A stretch of DNA of 64,000 nucleotides from Halichoerus grypus (lineage: Eukaryota; Chordata; Mammalia; Carnivora; Phocidae). The notes under the pieces are model-generated. The model was not told the DNA's origin. It did no database searches and worked only from the letters and a program-made list of their open reading frames with translations. The position numbers were made by a program, and so were the translations under genes. Below are positions 56,801 through 64,000 of this stretch, one piece after another (the stretch's first letter is position 1; every line of letters begins with the position of its first letter). The stretch spans positions 53,470,598 through 53,534,597 of the forward strand of contig NC_135720.1 of NCBI RefSeq assembly GCF_964656455.1. Direction: 5' to 3'.

Positions 56801-59791
56801 CCGAAGAAGGTCAGGAGTAGCCTAAGGCTGCGTCACAACACCTATGTTCCCCCACCTCACTTCACCTCATCAGGCAGGCACTTTATCATTTCACTCCATC
56901 ACAAGAAGGGCGATTATAGTACAATAAGAGATTCTAAGAGAGAGGGACCGCATTCACAGGACTTTAACTACAGTATATTATTATACTTGTTCTATTTTAT
57001 TATTAGTTACTGTTTATGTCTTACTGTGCCTAACTTGTAAACTAGATAATATGTAATTTAATTTATAAATGAAATTTTATCATATAAATATAGGAAAAAG
57101 ACATAGTATATAGAGGGTTTGGTGCCATCCATGATTTCGGGCACCCACTGAGGGTCTTGGAAGCTGTCCTCTGTGGATGGGGGGGGAGGGGGAGGACACC
57201 AAGTGTACTAAGCACCCTTTCAAAAGTATCCTTTTCCAATGCCATAAACTTCACAGTTTTGTAAATTATTTGAAACAGCCTTCAAAACCTGGGACAATTC
57301 TTTCATATATTCACAAAACTAACTAATCTTTGTTCTTTGAAAGTAAATTTTAGAAACAAATCATTTATAATGAAAAAGTCATTTATAATGCAAATGAGTT
57401 TTGCATGAAGATCAGCAAACATGGAGGTAGTTAAACCACAGGCTTTGGCAGGAGAGGTAAAATTAAGACAAAAATTATCTCCATGACTTTCTAATTTGTT
57501 TCAAACTGACTCTAGAAAACAACCACAAAGTGCAATTTCAGAAACATGTTTGTCACAAGAGCCGCCCTGGTGGCACGGGTAGTTAGTGAGCACCTCTTAC
57601 CATGTAGCACACACCGTGCTCCGGGGACAAGACAGGTACAGCCCGGACCCTCCCAAGGCTTAGAGTTTAGCAGAAGAGATAGAAGGAACACAACAAAAGA
57701 CAGGGGGAGGGGGGAGGAAGCACAGGCTCCTCTCTAAGGCAGATGCTGGGGGCACAATAGTCACACATCCAGCCCCAGGGCCCCCCAGGCTGCCCCCCGC
57801 ACCCTAGCCTCTGGTCACTACAACTGGGCTGGTGCCCACCTGCCCTGCCCTTCCCCAGCTCCACCCGGGCTCAGGCAGAGCATTCCCTGACATCTCCATC
57901 TAACATGGTCCTGTGTGGTTTTTAAGACCCAACTTGATTGAGCATGAAGCTCTCCTAATCATCCCTCTCCTCGGTCACATCACCTCCAAGGTGGATGGAC
58001 TTCATCTGTCCTTCCTGTTTTTCCACAAGGGTTTAGCTCTTCACGGTCTTCATTTCTTAGACCTGCCCTGGGCTGCAGCTCTGCGCACACACGTGTGGCT
58101 CTGCAAGGCTGAGACTGCCTCGGAGGCAGATGACACGGGCTTATCTATTTTTCCATCTAGAGCGTCCGGCAAGTTATCCTATTGTTTCTGTCTAGCGAGA
58201 GGTTCCATCTACCACAGATCTGCGTTTTTAAAACTATGCTTCAGAGTCACAGCCTGTGAACTATCAATGTCAAGCTGACAAAGCATCAGACTCCAGGAAC
58301 ATTTTGTTAGGTTTCTTTTTTACCATTTTCAGAGGCCTCATGGATCCAATGTACGCTTCTTCTGTATCCCAGAAGGACAAGTCGGGGTATTCACCAGGTT
58401 CCAGGACAAAAGGCACACCCTGAAATCCAGGTTCTTCATAAATCAGCCACCTAAATAAGCACCAAGGAAGAAAAGACAGGACTCCTCATTTATTTCCATG
58501 GCACACGGGACCCTACTGAGAAAGGAGAGGAGGGGTGATGTGTGTCTGGGCCATGTACGGTGACACTCGGGTCTTAGGGCAACCCTTGGCTCCCAGAGGA
58601 CTACGTCATTATATGCTCCTCTTCTGGATCTTTAACCTGTCTCCTTGTGGTTTTGTCCACTTACTTTAATTTATATTATGAATTGCTTCAAAGCCTTAAT
58701 GTCTCTATCACTTCAAGAGAAGTAGTCATTTTGTAGCACTGTATGTATTTGGAGAGGCCCTAGCTAGGAAACGCAAGCTTTGTTTTAAAAGGCAACATCT
58801 CACTCGTAGCCAAAGAACCAAATGTTCCACCTATTCATTTGTCCCGGTGCCCAAAACTAGTAACAGGAAACAACTACCTAGAGCTTACAAGGAATGCTGC
58901 CTGGAATTTGATCCATGCAACAGTGCTATGAGGTAGGGACACTATTGTCCCCATTTTACAGATGAGGTCAAGTAAATTGCCCAGGGCCACACAGCTGCGA
59001 GTACCAGATGCAGGGCTGATCCAAGCCGACTGCAGAGCCAGCCTCCTAACCATTTTTTGGTAGCAATTTTTCTCATTCCAGAAAGTACACATAATTTACG
59101 CTTTTTACAATGACTCAGGATCATCACTGTGAGCATGACAATGCACAATGGTTCCCTGGGGGCTTTGGAGGTCTAGAAGGCTGCTTGTTCCCAGGTCCAA
59201 AAGCTTTTTTGAGTTCTTGGATCTGATTTTTATGGCTTTTCAATACCACGCCCTTTTATCAGGCTTGTCAGCTGACACTTCCGCTGCGGTCAGAGACCCA
59301 GCCGCCCCACCCTCCCACCATGTGCTAGAAACCCGAAAACCAGAAAACCACGCCTGTTAGAACTGCTTCTAAACACTGCGCACCGTCTTGTCACTTTCAT
59401 AGTTCCTGGGAGAGTTCTGGGAAGGGGAGGTTGTGGAGATGGGACGTTTACATAAGGGAGGTATTAAAACACCCCCTTTATACACAAATATAGAATTTTT
59501 GGTGATCACTTATCCTCTCCAATTCCTTGTTAGCCTGGCTAAAGAGTCTTAGCTGGGGAATTCCATTATCCCCAGAACACTGTGCCAAGAAGAGAGTGGC
59601 CATAAATAAAATCTTTTACCAGCAAAATGGGCCTGATTCTCCCTCTTTGACTTCTTCTTGTTCCCAATTTTGGCCCAAGGCACATTTTGGGTGATGGGTT
59701 TTGTTAAAGATTCCCTTCGATAAATCAGTAGCTTCTCTAGACTCACTAATTACACAGGGATTTACAATCAAAATCGTACTGAAGACCCGTC

Positions 59792-59831
<40 letters not shown>

Positions 59832-62800
59832 TGTTGACAGACTGAGTGGTGTATGTGTGGGCAATCAAAACGAATTAATCCACATTGTTAGAAGTCAGGG
59901 TGATAGTTATATTGGGGGTAAGAGGATGGCAGGAGGAAGCACAAGTAAGGGGACTTCTGAGATACAGGCTGTCTTCTATTTCTTGATCTAGACGATGTAT
60001 ACACTTTGAAAATTCACTCAGGTTATACACTTATGATTTGTTGTGCACTTTTTTTGTACAAATATTATTACATACACTTCAATAAAAAATTAAGGCGGAA
60101 AAAGGCTTATCTTTTAAAAAATAGCACTACAATGCCCTAAACCACAAGAAAACGGAGGCTAAGAGTGGGGTCCTTTAAACCTCCTTGGGTTTGAGGCATG
60201 ACAGGCAGGGATGTGTTACATATTTCTTAGAGCTCAAAGCTCTCGCAGGCACACTAAATAATGGCATTTTGTCAGAAATGGTGCTATTAGGCTACCGAGC
60301 CAAGGGCCGTGGGGTCTGACTCCTCACAAGTGAATGGGTGGAACTTTTTATAAGCTCAGCAGACGGCTCATAAGCAGATGCTTGGGAGAATCTGAGGTAT
60401 TGCTGAGCACAGGACCCCATTCAGGGGGGTCTTCCCTTCTACAGTCCGAGTTGAGGGCATTTATTCATCTGATACTAAACACTTCACTTTTCTCGAAGCA
60501 TGTGATTTAGTCACATAACATTTATAGAAAGGAGGTAATCTGGGGTAAAGGGGAATTTGTCAAAAGACTGAACACAGACAGACACACTGGGAAAGACGGT
60601 GTCCTTGATGAGCAGGAAGGAAACTCAAACCCACACTTATCAATGTTGGGTGGATTTTGGAATCTGAAAACTCACACACAGAGCATGATTCATTTTTCCT
60701 AAGTTCTATTCCAACAAGATACATTATTCATGAGGCCAGCAGGAGAGGGGGAAACTATCCTTAGGTAGTGTTATTTCAGTTTCTAAAGGTACTCATATTT
60801 TCCCATGTACTTAGGTAATGAGCTTTTACCTACATTATGAATAAACAGTACAACTATAAAGTGTGAGCTTTTTAAAAAAAGTGTTAAAAAATAAATATTA
60901 TTTCAACAACACTCATTTGTATGTTTATAATGGCTATCTACATATTGATTAAGAACATTTTGTAATTATTCTTTCAGAAATACCTTTCAGCCACACAAGA
61001 AAAATTGGTCTTCTCTTGTTCACTTGTTCTTAAACAGACCAAAAAACCCCCACAGTATTTCCAGCTGGATCCTCAGTCTTTTTCTCCAGACATGGCTACA
61101 TATGAGTATTGGCTATTTATACAAACCAACTGGATACTCAAATGATTAAATAGGAATATGACAATTTGAGGTTATTTTAGAGGGTGAGCTATAAATCTCA
61201 AAGGGAAAAATGTCCCTTTACAGTGGAGAGTTGTAGGAGGCACCAATTTTAAAAACTGTTTTTAAGTTTAAATTCAATTAGCCAACACACAGTACATCAT
61301 TAGTTTCAGATGTAGTGCTCAGTGATTCAGCAGTTGCGGATGACACCGAGTGCTCATCACAGCACATGCAGGAGGCACCAGTTTAACCAAGCAGCCAAAC
61401 TCAGTGTGGTTCATAGGGAAGCTGGCTAGCACATGCCCCCCTGTGAGGCAACGTGACTCTGTAGCAGGACCCACACGAAGGGTCCTGTGCAAAGCTGCAT
61501 CTGATCATGCCTCTAGACCTCACCCGTTCAATACAGAAAACTGGGGCAATAGAGGGACAGGGGAAATGATATGAGGAAATACTCAGAGACAAAACCAGAT
61601 TGTGGCATATTCTTTAGGACAGCTGACCTAAAATCTTTCAGGGACAGAACTGTAACATAAGGGTATAAGGAAAACACAAAATTCCAGAGAGCAGAGGAGT
61701 CAGGGCGATGGGCCCAGGGTGGGCCACACAGGGTGTGGTAGTGCTGCTGGTGATGGTGAGGTCCTGAGTCAGGTGGTGGACACACAGGGATCTGTCTTAG
61801 TACCAGGCTTCATAATTCACACATACCTATCTTCTTCTGTATCTATCAAGTATTTCACAATAAAACTGATCAAAGAATATTTGGCTATTAAAAACTGTCC
61901 CTTGACTTCAGAACATCAGCATTCGAGTAACTGTTCTGCTAACAACTAATCCTAACCCTGAGAAAATGACTAAAGCCAGTCTTCCTTAGTTAAACAATGG
62001 TGTTGGAACACATGCTCTTTATGCTCCCATTAAAGTTCTAAAATTCTTTGGTTTTATTAGAAATTTATCCCCCCCTCCCCAAGGTATACCCTCACTTCTG
62101 GGAGGATGGGTATAGTATTAGCCAGGTATTAAAACAAAAGCTTAAAAACAAATTACACTCAATACAATCTGAAAGGAAATTTTAGAAATTTCTCATTTTC
62201 CCAAATAAGAATTTGACAAGAAATGCCCTTCTTTTCTGTGTGTGTAGAGAAGTTTCACCCACAGTAAACGGGCCCTGGAATAAATCTCCTAATGGAATCT
62301 AAGGAAGTCCCTCACACAGCAAAGACTTCTCTCCTACTGGTTCAGGGCATCAGTGTGTCAACAGAAGCAAAATGAGCTCAGTATTTACTATCAGTTGAAT
62401 TCTCCCAACCCATCAAGACTCCCCTTGGAGATCTATGAAAGTACTAATGACCTGTTCCCAAAACTAACCAACCAAGTTCAAGGACCCCAACTTTGAACTG
62501 ACATCGAAAGCAGCTTTCTATTATCCTAATGGCAACAGAAATGAACGACCATCAAAACTGGACACTATGGCAGGTCTGTGACCGGCCCCTGTGAGAGGAG
62601 TCAAACTCACTGCAAAGGTAAGAGACGTTACTTAGGTGTAGCTCATTACGCTTCGACAGAGCCCAAGCCTGAGTCATGAAACCTTCCAGACGCTGAGATT
62701 AACATATAGCAGATGTCGATCTCCTTCTTTTCTAAGGAAAGTGGTCCTTCTCAATTTAACAGTCATACTTTGAGGAATAAGATATACAGATCTCTTTGAT

Positions 62801-64000
62801 GTGGAAAGAACAATTAAAGGCAGCAGGAGATGAAGCCCTTGTCTTTGTTTAGATTCCTCCTTTCCTTCCCAACCACCAAATATAAACATGCCCAGGGCTC
62901 AGATGGCTTCCCTCCTCCCTTTGAGATCTGTCCAGCGCAGGATTTAAAGACCCTCTCCACGCGGCCCACTCCTGCTTTCTGTGTCCTGCTTGCCTCCTGA
63001 ACTCCGGTGCCCCGTGCCCACTCAGGCTCCTGTACTCTCACTTGAATGTACAGTTGGCCTGTCCAACTTCCCCTCTCTAAAACTGAACTCCTGTTTTCTC
63101 CATCACAATAAATGCTGGGGTCCCAAACCCTAGGTATTTCTCAGCCCTTCCCACCTCACATACAGTCTGTTGGCAAACGTTGACCAGGACCAGTTCTACC
63201 AGGAAAATGTATCCAGAATCGGACCACTTCCCACCAGCACTGTCTGAACCACTGAAACCTCTTGCCTATATAATAGCAATTGCCTCCTAACTGGCTTCTC
63301 GGTTTCCACTCTTGCCTCTTTACAGTCTATTTTCTACATAGTAGTGAGAGTGAGCTTTCCAAAGCACAAGTTAAATCAAAATCCTCCCAGGATTACCCAT
63401 GTCACTTGGAGGAGTCTAAAATCCCTCCCAAGGCCTACCGAGGCCTCTCTCCCATCACGGTCCTCCTAGCTCACCTCCTATCTCACCTCCTCCTCCAGCC
63501 ACCTTGACCTCCTGGCAGTTCCCCAAACCCACCCAGCAGAGCTTTGCAATTGCTTCCTGCCTGGGACTCGGCCCCTGCCCTTCCCCCCCTCGGGCATCCC
63601 CAGGGCTGACTCCCTCGCTTCCTCCAGGTCTCCGCTTAAAATGTCACCAGAGACCTTTCCTGACCATCCTATCTAAGATGCCACTACCACGGTTCCTCTC
63701 TCTAATGCATGTTTCTTGTAGTATTTACCCTGTGACACATTAAACAGGTATTGTCTTACGCATACCCCATTGACAAAAACTTTTGAGTCTTCTCTGAATA
63801 TATGAATATCTATAAAGGATACACACTAGCACATAATATATTATGAATTTAACAGAAAACATACACAAAAATAAAAATTGTAAAAGGAAGAGATTTTAAA
63901 TGAAACCGAAAGCAGCTTCGGTGTGTTTTCCTTACACCTCAGTGGCTGTGTTTCACAGCCCCAAGCTGTGCACTCCCCTTTGGAGACTACCGTACTCAGG
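32735..64000 (-). CDS. CRYBG1: CRYBG1 (AIM1) gene, 3' portion (fourteen coding exons; gene-level entry)
   Basis: Crystallin beta-gamma domain containing 1, also called absent in melanoma 1. It is a large, non-lens beta/gamma-crystallin protein reported to bind actin and restrain cell migration. Exons 58324-58450, 55754-55789, 54584-54738, 53494-53620, 53258-53403, 46473-46599, 46236-46268, 45197-45309, 43542-43671, 40568-40707, 38912-39035, 38371-38529, 36636-36798 and 34172-34260 join into 1669 coding bases in one uninterrupted frame of about 555 residues. Nine Greek-key motifs alternate between A-type and B-type, where B motifs start W-V/L-A/I/T-Y-E/D. They are followed by a ricin-B-like trefoil with three QxW motifs. 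The human protein has about 1723 residues and twelve motifs, so this is roughly the C-terminal third. The remaining exons lie beyond 64000. Confidence 0.95.
32755..32760 (-). promoter_or_regulatory. CRYBG1: Candidate distal CRYBG1 poly(A) signal AATAAA
   Basis: Reverse complement of TTTATT gives a canonical AATAAA. The following - strand sequence CTTGTTTCTGGTTAACTGT includes a T/G-rich stretch that could serve as the downstream element. Confidence 0.5.
33628..33633 (-). promoter_or_regulatory. CRYBG1: Candidate proximal CRYBG1 poly(A) signal AATAAA
   Basis: Canonical AATAAA on the - strand about 540 bases after the stop, followed by ATACTATTTTGTTAGTATTG, a T/G-containing downstream region. 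It could give a short 3' UTR isoform. Confidence 0.45.
34172..34260 (-). CDS. CRYBG1: CRYBG1 terminal coding exon: trefoil lobe 3
   Basis: The 89-bp coding part of the last exon, acceptor TTCTTTCAG. It completes the split Gly codon and reads [20 protein letters not shown] then QVWEAMVL, followed by TAA at 34172-34174. QVW is the third Q-x-W motif, so each of the three last exons carries one trefoil lobe. A second in-frame stop, TGA, lies two codons after the first. As I recall, the human protein ends two residues later (Tyr-Thr), which would fit a shifted stop here; that needs an alignment. Confidence 0.94.
34261..36635 (-). other. CRYBG1 last intron, 2.4 kb
   Basis: No recognisable SINE, LTR or other gene was seen; a short purine-rich stretch near 36420-36450 and ordinary AT-rich sequence fill it. 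Repeat-poor compared with the rest of the window. Confidence 0.7.
36636..36798 (-). CDS. CRYBG1: CRYBG1 exon: ricin-B trefoil lobe 2
   Basis: A 163-bp exon, acceptor CATAAGCAG and donor GTAAGA. It enters in phase 0 with [20 protein letters not shown], continues [20 protein letters not shown] and ends [14 protein letters not shown] plus one base of a split glycine codon. QFW is the second Q-x-W motif. The exon is CpG-rich relative to the AT-rich introns on both sides. Confidence 0.96.
36799..38370 (-). other. CRYBG1 intron, 1.57 kb
   Basis: No recognised repeat or exon. Open frames in this stretch lack conservation cues and are treated as chance. Confidence 0.7.
38371..38529 (-). CDS. CRYBG1: CRYBG1 exon: ricin-B trefoil lobe 1
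   Basis: A 159-bp, 53-codon exon, phase 0 to 0, acceptor GTCTTTCAG and donor GTGAGC. It begins [20 protein letters not shown], continues [20 protein letters not shown] and ends [12 protein letters not shown]. It carries the QIW form of the Q-x-W motif that packs the core of each beta-trefoil lobe. The trefoil is a feature of AIM1; no sugar-binding function can be read from this exon. Confidence 0.95.
38530..38911 (-). other. CRYBG1 short intron, 382 bp
   Basis: Lies between the last crystallin exon and the first trefoil exon. An open frame of 132 codons on the - strand crosses it into the exon, but in a different frame from CRYBG1, so it is a shadow and not a retained-intron product in frame. 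Confidence 0.75.
38912..39035 (-). CDS. CRYBG1: CRYBG1 exon: last B-type crystallin motif ([13 protein letters not shown])
   Basis: A 124-bp exon, acceptor TTTTCCCCAG and donor GTATTT. One split base, then [39 protein letters not shown] and VQ, ending in phase 0. It closes the crystallin array and is followed directly by the trefoil exons. The next exon lies only 382 bp away. Confidence 0.96.
39036..40567 (-). other. CRYBG1 intron, 1.53 kb
   Basis: Contains one CAN-SINE in reverse orientation (39377-39545). The remainder is AT-rich with no further recognised element. Confidence 0.7.
39377..39545 (-). repeat. CAN-SINE with short target duplication
   Basis: Reverse SINE, CTTAACCGACTGAGCCACCC box near its end; GTTGTAAT is present on both sides. 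Confidence 0.92.
40568..40707 (-). CDS. CRYBG1: CRYBG1 exon: A-type crystallin motif ([12 protein letters not shown])
   Basis: A 140-bp exon, acceptor GTTCAACAG and donor GTAAGT. It enters in phase 0 as [20 protein letters not shown], continues [20 protein letters not shown] and ends VQVIGG plus two bases of a split isoleucine codon. The F-E-R-E-D-F-K-G turn is the standard A-motif signature. Confidence 0.96.
40942..40955. repeat. Homopolymer of 14 G
   Basis: Pure G run between AAAGC and ACACACAT; second-longest G run noticed in the window. Confidence 0.9.
42604..42623. repeat. TG microsatellite
   Basis: About ten TG units. Confidence 0.9.
42801..42988 (-). repeat. CAN-SINE with target duplication
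   Basis: Reverse full-length SINE ending CCACCCAGGCGCC; AATATGTAGATTTT is present on both sides. Confidence 0.94.
43218..43395 (+). repeat. CAN-SINE lacking the CT-rich middle
   Basis: GGGGCGCCTGGGTGGCTCAG head and GCGGGGAGTCTGCTTCTCCC body, passing straight into AAATAAATAAAATC and an AAT-rich tail. Confidence 0.92.
43542..43671 (-). CDS. CRYBG1: CRYBG1 exon: B-type crystallin motif ([13 protein letters not shown])
   Basis: A 130-bp exon with acceptor ATTGTAG and donor GTAAGT. One split base, then [40 protein letters not shown] and IDV, ending in phase 0. It is one codon longer than its sister B exons. It joins [10 protein letters not shown] of the next exon directly, which argues that the open segment at 42054-42183 in the intron is not part of the main transcript. 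Confidence 0.96.
43672..45196 (-). other. CRYBG1 intron, 1.5 kb
   Basis: L2-like sequence on the - strand covers about 44205-44480, with possible further L2 sequence near 44740-44900. A short ATT repeat lies near 44561-44580. No exon recognised. Confidence 0.65.
44205..44480 (-). repeat. L2 3' end in reverse
   Basis: AACAAATGCTTACTGAGGGC, GTGTCAGGTGCTTTTCCATT, AAAATGAAGTCCCTGCTATC and AGACAGACAATAAGTGAACA match reverse L2. Confidence 0.7.
45197..45309 (-). CDS. CRYBG1: CRYBG1 exon: A-type crystallin motif ([12 protein letters not shown])
   Basis: A 113-bp exon, acceptor TTTTTCAAAG and donor GTAAGT. It enters in phase 0 with [20 protein letters not shown] and ends [10 protein letters not shown] plus two bases of a split serine codon that the next exon completes before W. 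It contains D-D-S-F-S-T, close to the calcium-binding consensus but ending in T rather than S. Confidence 0.95.
45310..46235 (-). other. CRYBG1 intron, 926 bp
   Basis: AT-rich with no recognised repeat or exon. Confidence 0.7.
46236..46268 (-). CDS. CRYBG1: CRYBG1 microexon of 33 nt ([11 protein letters not shown])
   Basis: An 11-codon microexon, phase 0 to phase 0, encoding [11 protein letters not shown]. The acceptor ends TTTTTAG and the donor is GTAACT. It is a basic linker placed between the CL end of the preceding B motif and the IRLFSEPQF start of the next A motif. The frame is kept whether it is included or skipped. Confidence 0.93.
46473..46599 (-). CDS. CRYBG1: CRYBG1 exon: B-type crystallin motif ([13 protein letters not shown])
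   Basis: A 127-bp exon with acceptor TTCTTTAG and donor GTAAGG. One split base, then [20 protein letters not shown] followed by [22 protein letters not shown], ending in phase 0. The loop N-C-K-I-S-S is a near match to the crystallin calcium motif, with Cys in place of the second N/D. The exon is the same length and phase as two other B exons in this gene, 53494 and 58324, which shows past duplication of the unit. Confidence 0.95.
47563..47775 (-). repeat. Young CAN-SINE, perfect 14-bp target duplication
   Basis: Reverse full-length copy ending GAGCCACCCAGGCGCCC; GGGTTATAAGTTTT flanks both ends (47549-47562 and 47776-47789). Its sequence closely resembles the copy at 10219. Confidence 0.95.
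48955..49075 (+). repeat. MIR-like remnant
   Basis: GAGACCTAGTCCCAGCTATG and GGGGTCACTTAACCTTTGTG follow sense MIR order. Confidence 0.5.
50440..50695 (+). repeat. L2-like sequence
   Basis: GGTCCAATGCCACTTCTTCG, CCAAAGTCTTCCCTGTG, ACTTCTGTGAGGACATAATA and CAGACCTCAATCAATATTTG resemble the sense L2 3' end. Confidence 0.6.
52689..52735 (+). repeat. Truncated CAN-SINE head
   Basis: AGGAGCACCTGGGTGGCTAA and GCATCTGACTCTTGATTTTG match the first part of a CAN-SINE and then stop. Confidence 0.75.
53258..53403 (-). CDS. CRYBG1: CRYBG1 exon: A-type crystallin motif ([12 protein letters not shown])
   Basis: A 146-bp exon with acceptor TTAATAG and donor GTAAGT. It enters in phase 0 as [20 protein letters not shown] and ends [11 protein letters not shown] plus two bases of a split valine codon. 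The Y-S-E-K-N-F-G strand-turn is the A-motif counterpart of the W-V-A-Y-E opening. It pairs with the B motif at 46473-46599 across a large 6.7-kb intron. Confidence 0.95.
53494..53620 (-). CDS. CRYBG1: CRYBG1 exon: B-type crystallin motif ([13 protein letters not shown])
   Basis: A 127-bp exon with acceptor GTTGCAG and donor GTAAGT. After one split-codon base it reads [20 protein letters not shown], then [22 protein letters not shown], ending in phase 0. This is a textbook B-type Greek-key motif. At the calcium-loop position it has N-G-E-L-Q-S, which departs from the consensus (N/D)(N/D)xx(S/T)S. Only 90 bp of intron separate it from the next exon. Confidence 0.96.
53833..53872. repeat. GT microsatellite, 20 units
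   Basis: Pure (GT)20 shortly upstream of a CAN-SINE. Confidence 0.95.
53905..54123 (+). repeat. CAN-SINE with 15-bp target duplication
   Basis: Full SINE with CTTGATTTTGATTCAGG variant and CT-rich middle; AAAAGAACTTCAGCA at 53890-53904 and 54124-54138. Confidence 0.95.
54584..54738 (-). CDS. CRYBG1: CRYBG1 exon: A-type crystallin motif ([12 protein letters not shown])
   Basis: A 155-bp exon with acceptor ATTGTAG and donor GTAAGT. It enters in phase 0 with [19 protein letters not shown], carries an acidic insert [14 protein letters not shown] and ends [10 protein letters not shown] plus two bases of a split isoleucine codon. The acidic insert makes this A motif longer than a typical one of about 45 residues. 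The next exon opens with the paired B motif. Confidence 0.95.
55071..55277 (+). repeat. CAN-SINE, younger partner of a nested pair
   Basis: Full SINE; AAAAATGAAATACAGG is duplicated at 55055-55070 and 55278-55293. The second copy runs into the head of an older SINE. Confidence 0.95.
55292..55404 (+). repeat. Short older CAN-SINE
   Basis: GGGGCACCTGACTGGATTCA head, GGGTCATGAGTTCAAGCCCC body, GGAGCTTATTTAAAAAA tail; the short, CT-less older type. Confidence 0.88.
55754..55789 (-). CDS. CRYBG1: CRYBG1 microexon of 36 nt ([12 protein letters not shown])
   Basis: A 12-codon microexon, phase 0 to phase 0, encoding [12 protein letters not shown]. The acceptor is a pyrimidine tract ending TTTTCAG and the donor is GTAAAAAT. 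It supplies the linker and first strand residues before the VVIYEKPFF strand encoded by the next exon. It is symmetric, so it could be skipped without a frameshift. Confidence 0.92.
55790..58323 (-). other. CRYBG1 intron, 2.5 kb
   Basis: Contains a T-run of about 24 (56586-56609) with no SINE attached and a Tigger-like DNA transposon remnant (56707-57192). A weak L2-like resemblance is seen near 57900-58030. No exon recognised. Confidence 0.7.
56707..57192. mobile_element. Tigger-like DNA transposon remnant
   Basis: Left end CAGTAGCCCCCCATTATCTG and right end GTCCTCTGTGGATGGGGGGG form the inverted ends. TTACCCGCGGTCAATCACAG and GGCACCCACTGAGGGTCTTG match Tigger-group consensus from recall. 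Internally deleted, no coding capacity. Confidence 0.75.
58324..58450 (-). CDS. CRYBG1: CRYBG1 exon: B-type crystallin motif (WLIYEEPGF)
   Basis: A 127-bp exon, first of the gene inside the window. Its acceptor on the - strand ends TTATTTAG and its donor is GTAAAA. One base completes a split codon, then 42 codons run [20 protein letters not shown] to GSMRPLKM, ending in phase 0. W-x-x-Y-E opening plus an LEPGEYPD turn is the standard B-type Greek-key layout. The A-type motif that should pair with it on the 5' side is not in the window. Confidence 0.95.
58900..59055 (-). repeat. MIR in reverse
   Basis: CCCCATTTTACAGATGAGGT, CCCAGGGCCACACAGCTGCG and GCAGAGCCAGCCTCCTAACC in reverse MIR order; well preserved. 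Confidence 0.85.
59793..59829. repeat. AC microsatellite
   Basis: About 18 AC units. Confidence 0.95.
59880..60095 (+). mobile_element. L1 3' end
   Basis: TATTTCTTGATCTAGACGAT, GAAAATTCACTCAGGTTATA, CACTTATGATTTGTTGTGCA and CTTCAATAAAAAATTAAG give the typical L1M tail. Confidence 0.75.
61258..61365 (-). mobile_element. Carnivore-type L1 3'-UTR fragment
   Basis: AATTCAATTAGCCAACACAC, TTAGTTTCAGATGTAGTGCT, CAGTGATTCAGCAGTTGCGG and GAGTGCTCATCACAGCACAT resemble the L1 tail common in carnivore genomes, here with its T-rich edge first, so probably reverse. Confidence 0.65.
61735..61866 (+). mobile_element. L1 3'-end fragment
   Basis: GTGGTGGACACACAGGGATC and CAAGTATTTCACAATAAAAC resemble the same L1M tail as at 59880. 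Confidence 0.5.
63240..63745 (+). repeat. L2 LINE, sense 3' part
   Basis: Long run in L2 order: TTGCCTCCTAACTGGCTTCT, AGTGAGAGTGAGCTTTCCAA, CTACCGAGGCCTCTCTCCCA, CTCCAGCCACCTTGACC and AAATGTCACCAGAGACCTTT. Open frames here are by chance. Confidence 0.8.

Larger units (their letters stand above)
58451..64000 (-). other. CRYBG1 intron beyond the first exon in the window (partial)
   Basis: I looked on the - strand for the A-type crystallin exon expected 5' of the 58324-58450 exon and found no segment with the right phase, splice sites and strand motif. Contents are a MIR (about 58900-59055), an AC repeat (59793-59829), L1 3'-end pieces (59880-60095, 61258-61365, 61735-61866) and an L2 stretch (about 63240-63745). 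Confidence 0.65.

Noticed and set aside
58451..64000. Search for the next CRYBG1 exon
   Set aside because: Candidate donors on the - strand near 60827, 62586 and 63934 either have stops just upstream in the needed phase or lack a crystallin strand motif. The next exon is assumed to lie beyond the window.

Overview
This is nuclear genomic DNA from a mammal, and the repeats point to a caniform carnivore. At least a dozen tRNA-Lys-derived CAN-SINEs (head GGCGCCTGGGTGGCTCAG, CT-rich middle, AATAAA/poly(A) tail) lie on both strands, several with near-perfect target-site duplications. The youngest-looking copies (10219 and 47563) resemble the type common in seals and mustelids, so an arctoid caniform is the best guess; the species cannot be named from what I see. 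MIR, L2, old L1, MLT1-type LTR, Tigger and MER5A-like remnants are the usual eutherian background.

Two real genes occupy the window, tail to tail. Left: the 3' half of RTN4IP1 on the + strand, five coding exons (8676-8724, 15176-15312, 19359-19542, 23165-23257, 31328-31435). They encode the NADPH-binding and C-terminal part of a mitochondrial zinc-less MDR/quinone-oxidoreductase-like protein; its 5' exons lie left of the window. Right: the 3' part of CRYBG1 (AIM1) on the - strand, fourteen coding exons from 58450 down to the stop at 34172. They encode nine beta/gamma-crystallin (Greek-key) motifs followed by a three-lobe ricin-B-type trefoil; the N-terminal exons lie right of position 64000. 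All splice phases join without a break, so both genes look intact here. The same convergent pair is known from human 6q21.

Layout: 1-8675 is the upstream RTN4IP1 intron, with a 30-G run and a pair of related LTR-like repeats. 8676-31440 holds the RTN4IP1 exons in large repeat-filled introns, with a CpG-rich block at about 27.99-28.53 kb. About 31.45-32.74 kb is intergenic. About 32.74-34.17 kb is the likely CRYBG1 3' UTR, and 34.17-58.45 kb the CRYBG1 exons. 58.45-64 kb is a CRYBG1 intron with MIR, L1 and L2 remnants.

The two genes are not known to act together; their adjacency is conserved synteny, not an operon. I found no RNA gene, CRISPR array, bacterial or phage segment, or convincing previously undescribed system. 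The points worth a second look are gene-structural: a stop codon overlapping the poly(A) signal, microexons, a possible cryptic exon, tandem stops, an intragenic CpG block and nested retroposons.
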